DNA of 64,000 nt, from assembly GCF_030689645.1 (NCBI RefSeq), contig NZ_JAUYFU010000086.1, positions 1 to 64,000 on the forward strand, read 5' to 3'. The first letter of the stretch is position 1, and each line of letters begins with the position of its first letter. The position numbers and the translations under genes were made by a program. A model generated the notes under the pieces. That model had not been told where the DNA came from. It was given only the letters and a program-made list of their open reading frames with translations, and searched no databases. This DNA comes from Humidesulfovibrio sp. GTDB taxonomy: Bacteria > Desulfobacterota > Desulfovibrionia > Desulfovibrionales > Desulfovibrionaceae. Of this stretch, positions 62,965 through 64,000 are shown piece after piece.

Positions 62965-64000
62965 ATGCGCATCAAGAAACAGGCTCCGATTGAGATAATC
63001 CTCAGTCCCTTCAACCGTTTTTTCAAAACCAGCGCTGCGGGCGGCCTGCTTCTTATGGCCTGCACCGCCGCAGCCATGATCTGGGCCAACTCGCCCTTTG
63101 GCGACTCCTACGCCCGGCTGCAGGATGTCCACCTCACTGTTGGCGCGGGTAAGTCTGAGCTTTCCCTGTCGTTGCTGCACTGGGTGAACGACGGGCTCAT
63201 GGCGGTGTTCTTCTTCGTCGTGGGGCTGGAGATCAAGCGCGAGATCCTGGCGGGCGAGCTTTCCAGCGCCCGCAAGGCGCTCTTGCCCATCGCCGCCGCC
63301 GTGGGCGGCATGGTGGTGCCTGCTGCGGTGTATCTGGCCTTCACCTGGGGCACGGGCAACGAGCGCGGTTGGGGCGTCCCCATGGCCACGGACATCGCCT
63401 TCACCCTGGGCGTGCTGTCGCTTTTGGGCAGGCGCATCCCGGCCAGCCTCAAGGTCTTTCTTACGGCTCTGGCCATTGCCGACGACATCGGCGCGGTGCT
63501 GATCATCGCGCTGTTCTATGGCGGGCAGCTCAATCTTCCCGCCTTGGCGCTGGGTTTGGCGCTGCTGGCGGGCATGGCCGGGGCCAACGCGCTGGGCGTG
63601 CGCAGAACCGTGGTTTATTTCCTTCTTGGCGCTGCGGCTTGGCTGTGCTTCTACAACTCCGGCGTTCACGCCACCGTGGCCGGGGTGCTGGCGGCCATGA
63701 CCATTCCCGCGCGGTCGCGCATGGGCGTGGGGGAAATGCTTGAGAAGAGCCGCCGCCTGCTGGATCAGTTGAAGAACGAGCACCATGGCGGCAACATGCT
63801 GGGCAGCGACCGGCTGCACAAGATCGTTTTGACCCTGCGCAAAGCCTGCCAAGACGCCGAGACTCCGTTGCAGCGACTCGACGCCCGGCTGCATCCCTGG
63901 GTGGCCTTCGCCATCATGCCCGTCTTCGCTCTGGCCAATGGCGGGGTGGCGCTTTCAGGCGATGTGCTCTCTGCTTTGTCCAGCCCCTTGTCGTTGGGAG
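62965..64000 (+). CDS. nhaA: Na+/H+ antiporter NhaA (cut by window end)
   Basis: The first 345 residues of NhaA, from ATG 62965 with GGGAGG upstream. It has many membrane helices. GLMAVFFFVVGLEIKREILA and GVPMATDIAFTLGVLSLLG are signature segments, and ALAIADDIGAVLIIALFY holds the paired aspartates that bind Na+ in the E. coli protein. A long cytoplasmic loop (RSRMGVGEMLEKSRRLLDQL and following) matches family members of this group. It expels sodium in exchange for protons and helps with pH and salt homeostasis. The C-terminus lies outside the window. Confidence 0.94.
   Translation, partial: MRIKKQAPIEIILSPFNRFFKTSAAGGLLLMACTAAAMIWANSPFGDSYARLQDVHLTVGAGKSELSLSLLHWVNDGLMAVFFFVVGLEIKREILAGELSSARKALLPIAAAVGGMVVPAAVYLAFTWGTGNERGWGVPMATDIAFTLGVLSLLGRRIPASLKVFLTALAIADDIGAVLIIALFYGGQLNLPALALGLALLAGMAGANALGVRRTVVYFLLGAAAWLCFYNSGVHATVAGVLAAMTIPARSRMGVGEMLEKSRRLLDQLKNEHHGGNMLGSDRLHKIVLTLRKACQDAETPLQRLDARLHPWVAFAIMPVFALANGGVALSGDVLSALSSPLSLG

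Noticed and set aside
61366-63894. 842-aa minus-strand frame opposite ugd and nhaA
   Set aside because: It is an antisense shadow spanning two clearly real genes.

Overview
This is a GC-rich window from a Gram-negative anaerobe, most likely a member of the Desulfovibrionales (Desulfovibrio-like). The signs are three tandem outer-membrane homotrimeric porins of the type common in that order, a small c-type cytochrome, a sel locus (selA, selB), citramalate-based isoleucine synthesis, and many GGDEF/EAL and chemotaxis-type proteins. No complete phage, insertion sequence, rRNA operon or CRISPR array was seen. Genes are tightly packed, with many 4-bp ATGA or short overlaps.

Layout. 1-2.4 kb: start of a P-type ATPase, a zinc-ribbon protein, a diheme cytochrome, a YqaA-type membrane protein and a small unknown (all minus). 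2.6-11.9 kb: a long minus-strand housekeeping run, hisD-purC-(small UGA-containing ORF)-rpsF-rpsR-rplI-dnaB-paaK-DUF456-thrC-tlyA. 12.0-16.9 kb: three porins, each with its own strong terminator. 17.2-23.9 kb: uvrC, a UPF0173 hydrolase, ubiX, endonuclease I, ubiD and a TetR/CerR regulator with a palindromic operator. 24.1-26.1 kb: amt-glnB behind a sigma-54 type promoter, then an AT-rich gene-free stretch. 26.9-30.0 kb: tatA, DedA, a SYLF lipoprotein, an HPt protein and cheV. 30.6-35.1 kb: a plus-strand accessory island of DUF2589-type proteins with a peptidoglycan-binding hydrolase and unknowns. 35.4-38.9 kb: an Mla-type lipid transport operon (minus). 38.9-39.7 kb: degenerate sequence next to tRNA-Arg(TCT). 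39.8-46.0 kb: folC-selA-M18 peptidase-selB. 46-50 kb: tRNA-His, murA, comEC. 50-54 kb: a PAS-GGDEF-EAL protein and an iron alcohol dehydrogenase. 54-61.3 kb: a minus-strand run pdxJ-acpS-nnr-CBS-tsaE-lysC-cimA-MBL hydrolase. 61.6-64 kb: ugd and nhaA (cut by the window end).

Most notable points. (1) Just downstream of purC, a gene with a good ribosome-binding site encodes one membrane helix, then an in-frame TGA in a Gly-rich context (GAG-TGA-GPKK), then 28 more coding-like codons. A hairpin with a bulged U and a GG-containing loop lies at the spacing expected for a bacterial SECIS element. It is a candidate small selenoprotein whose layout recalls eukaryotic SelK/SelS. (2) The same window carries selB and selA, but selA has one in-frame TAG near its middle. 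That is either a real lesion, which would abolish selenocysteine synthesis, or a sequence error. (3) The DUF2589 island (about 4.5 kb, seven genes) looks like a functional unit with no known role. All calls come from reading the sequence and from remembered family features; no database search was run.
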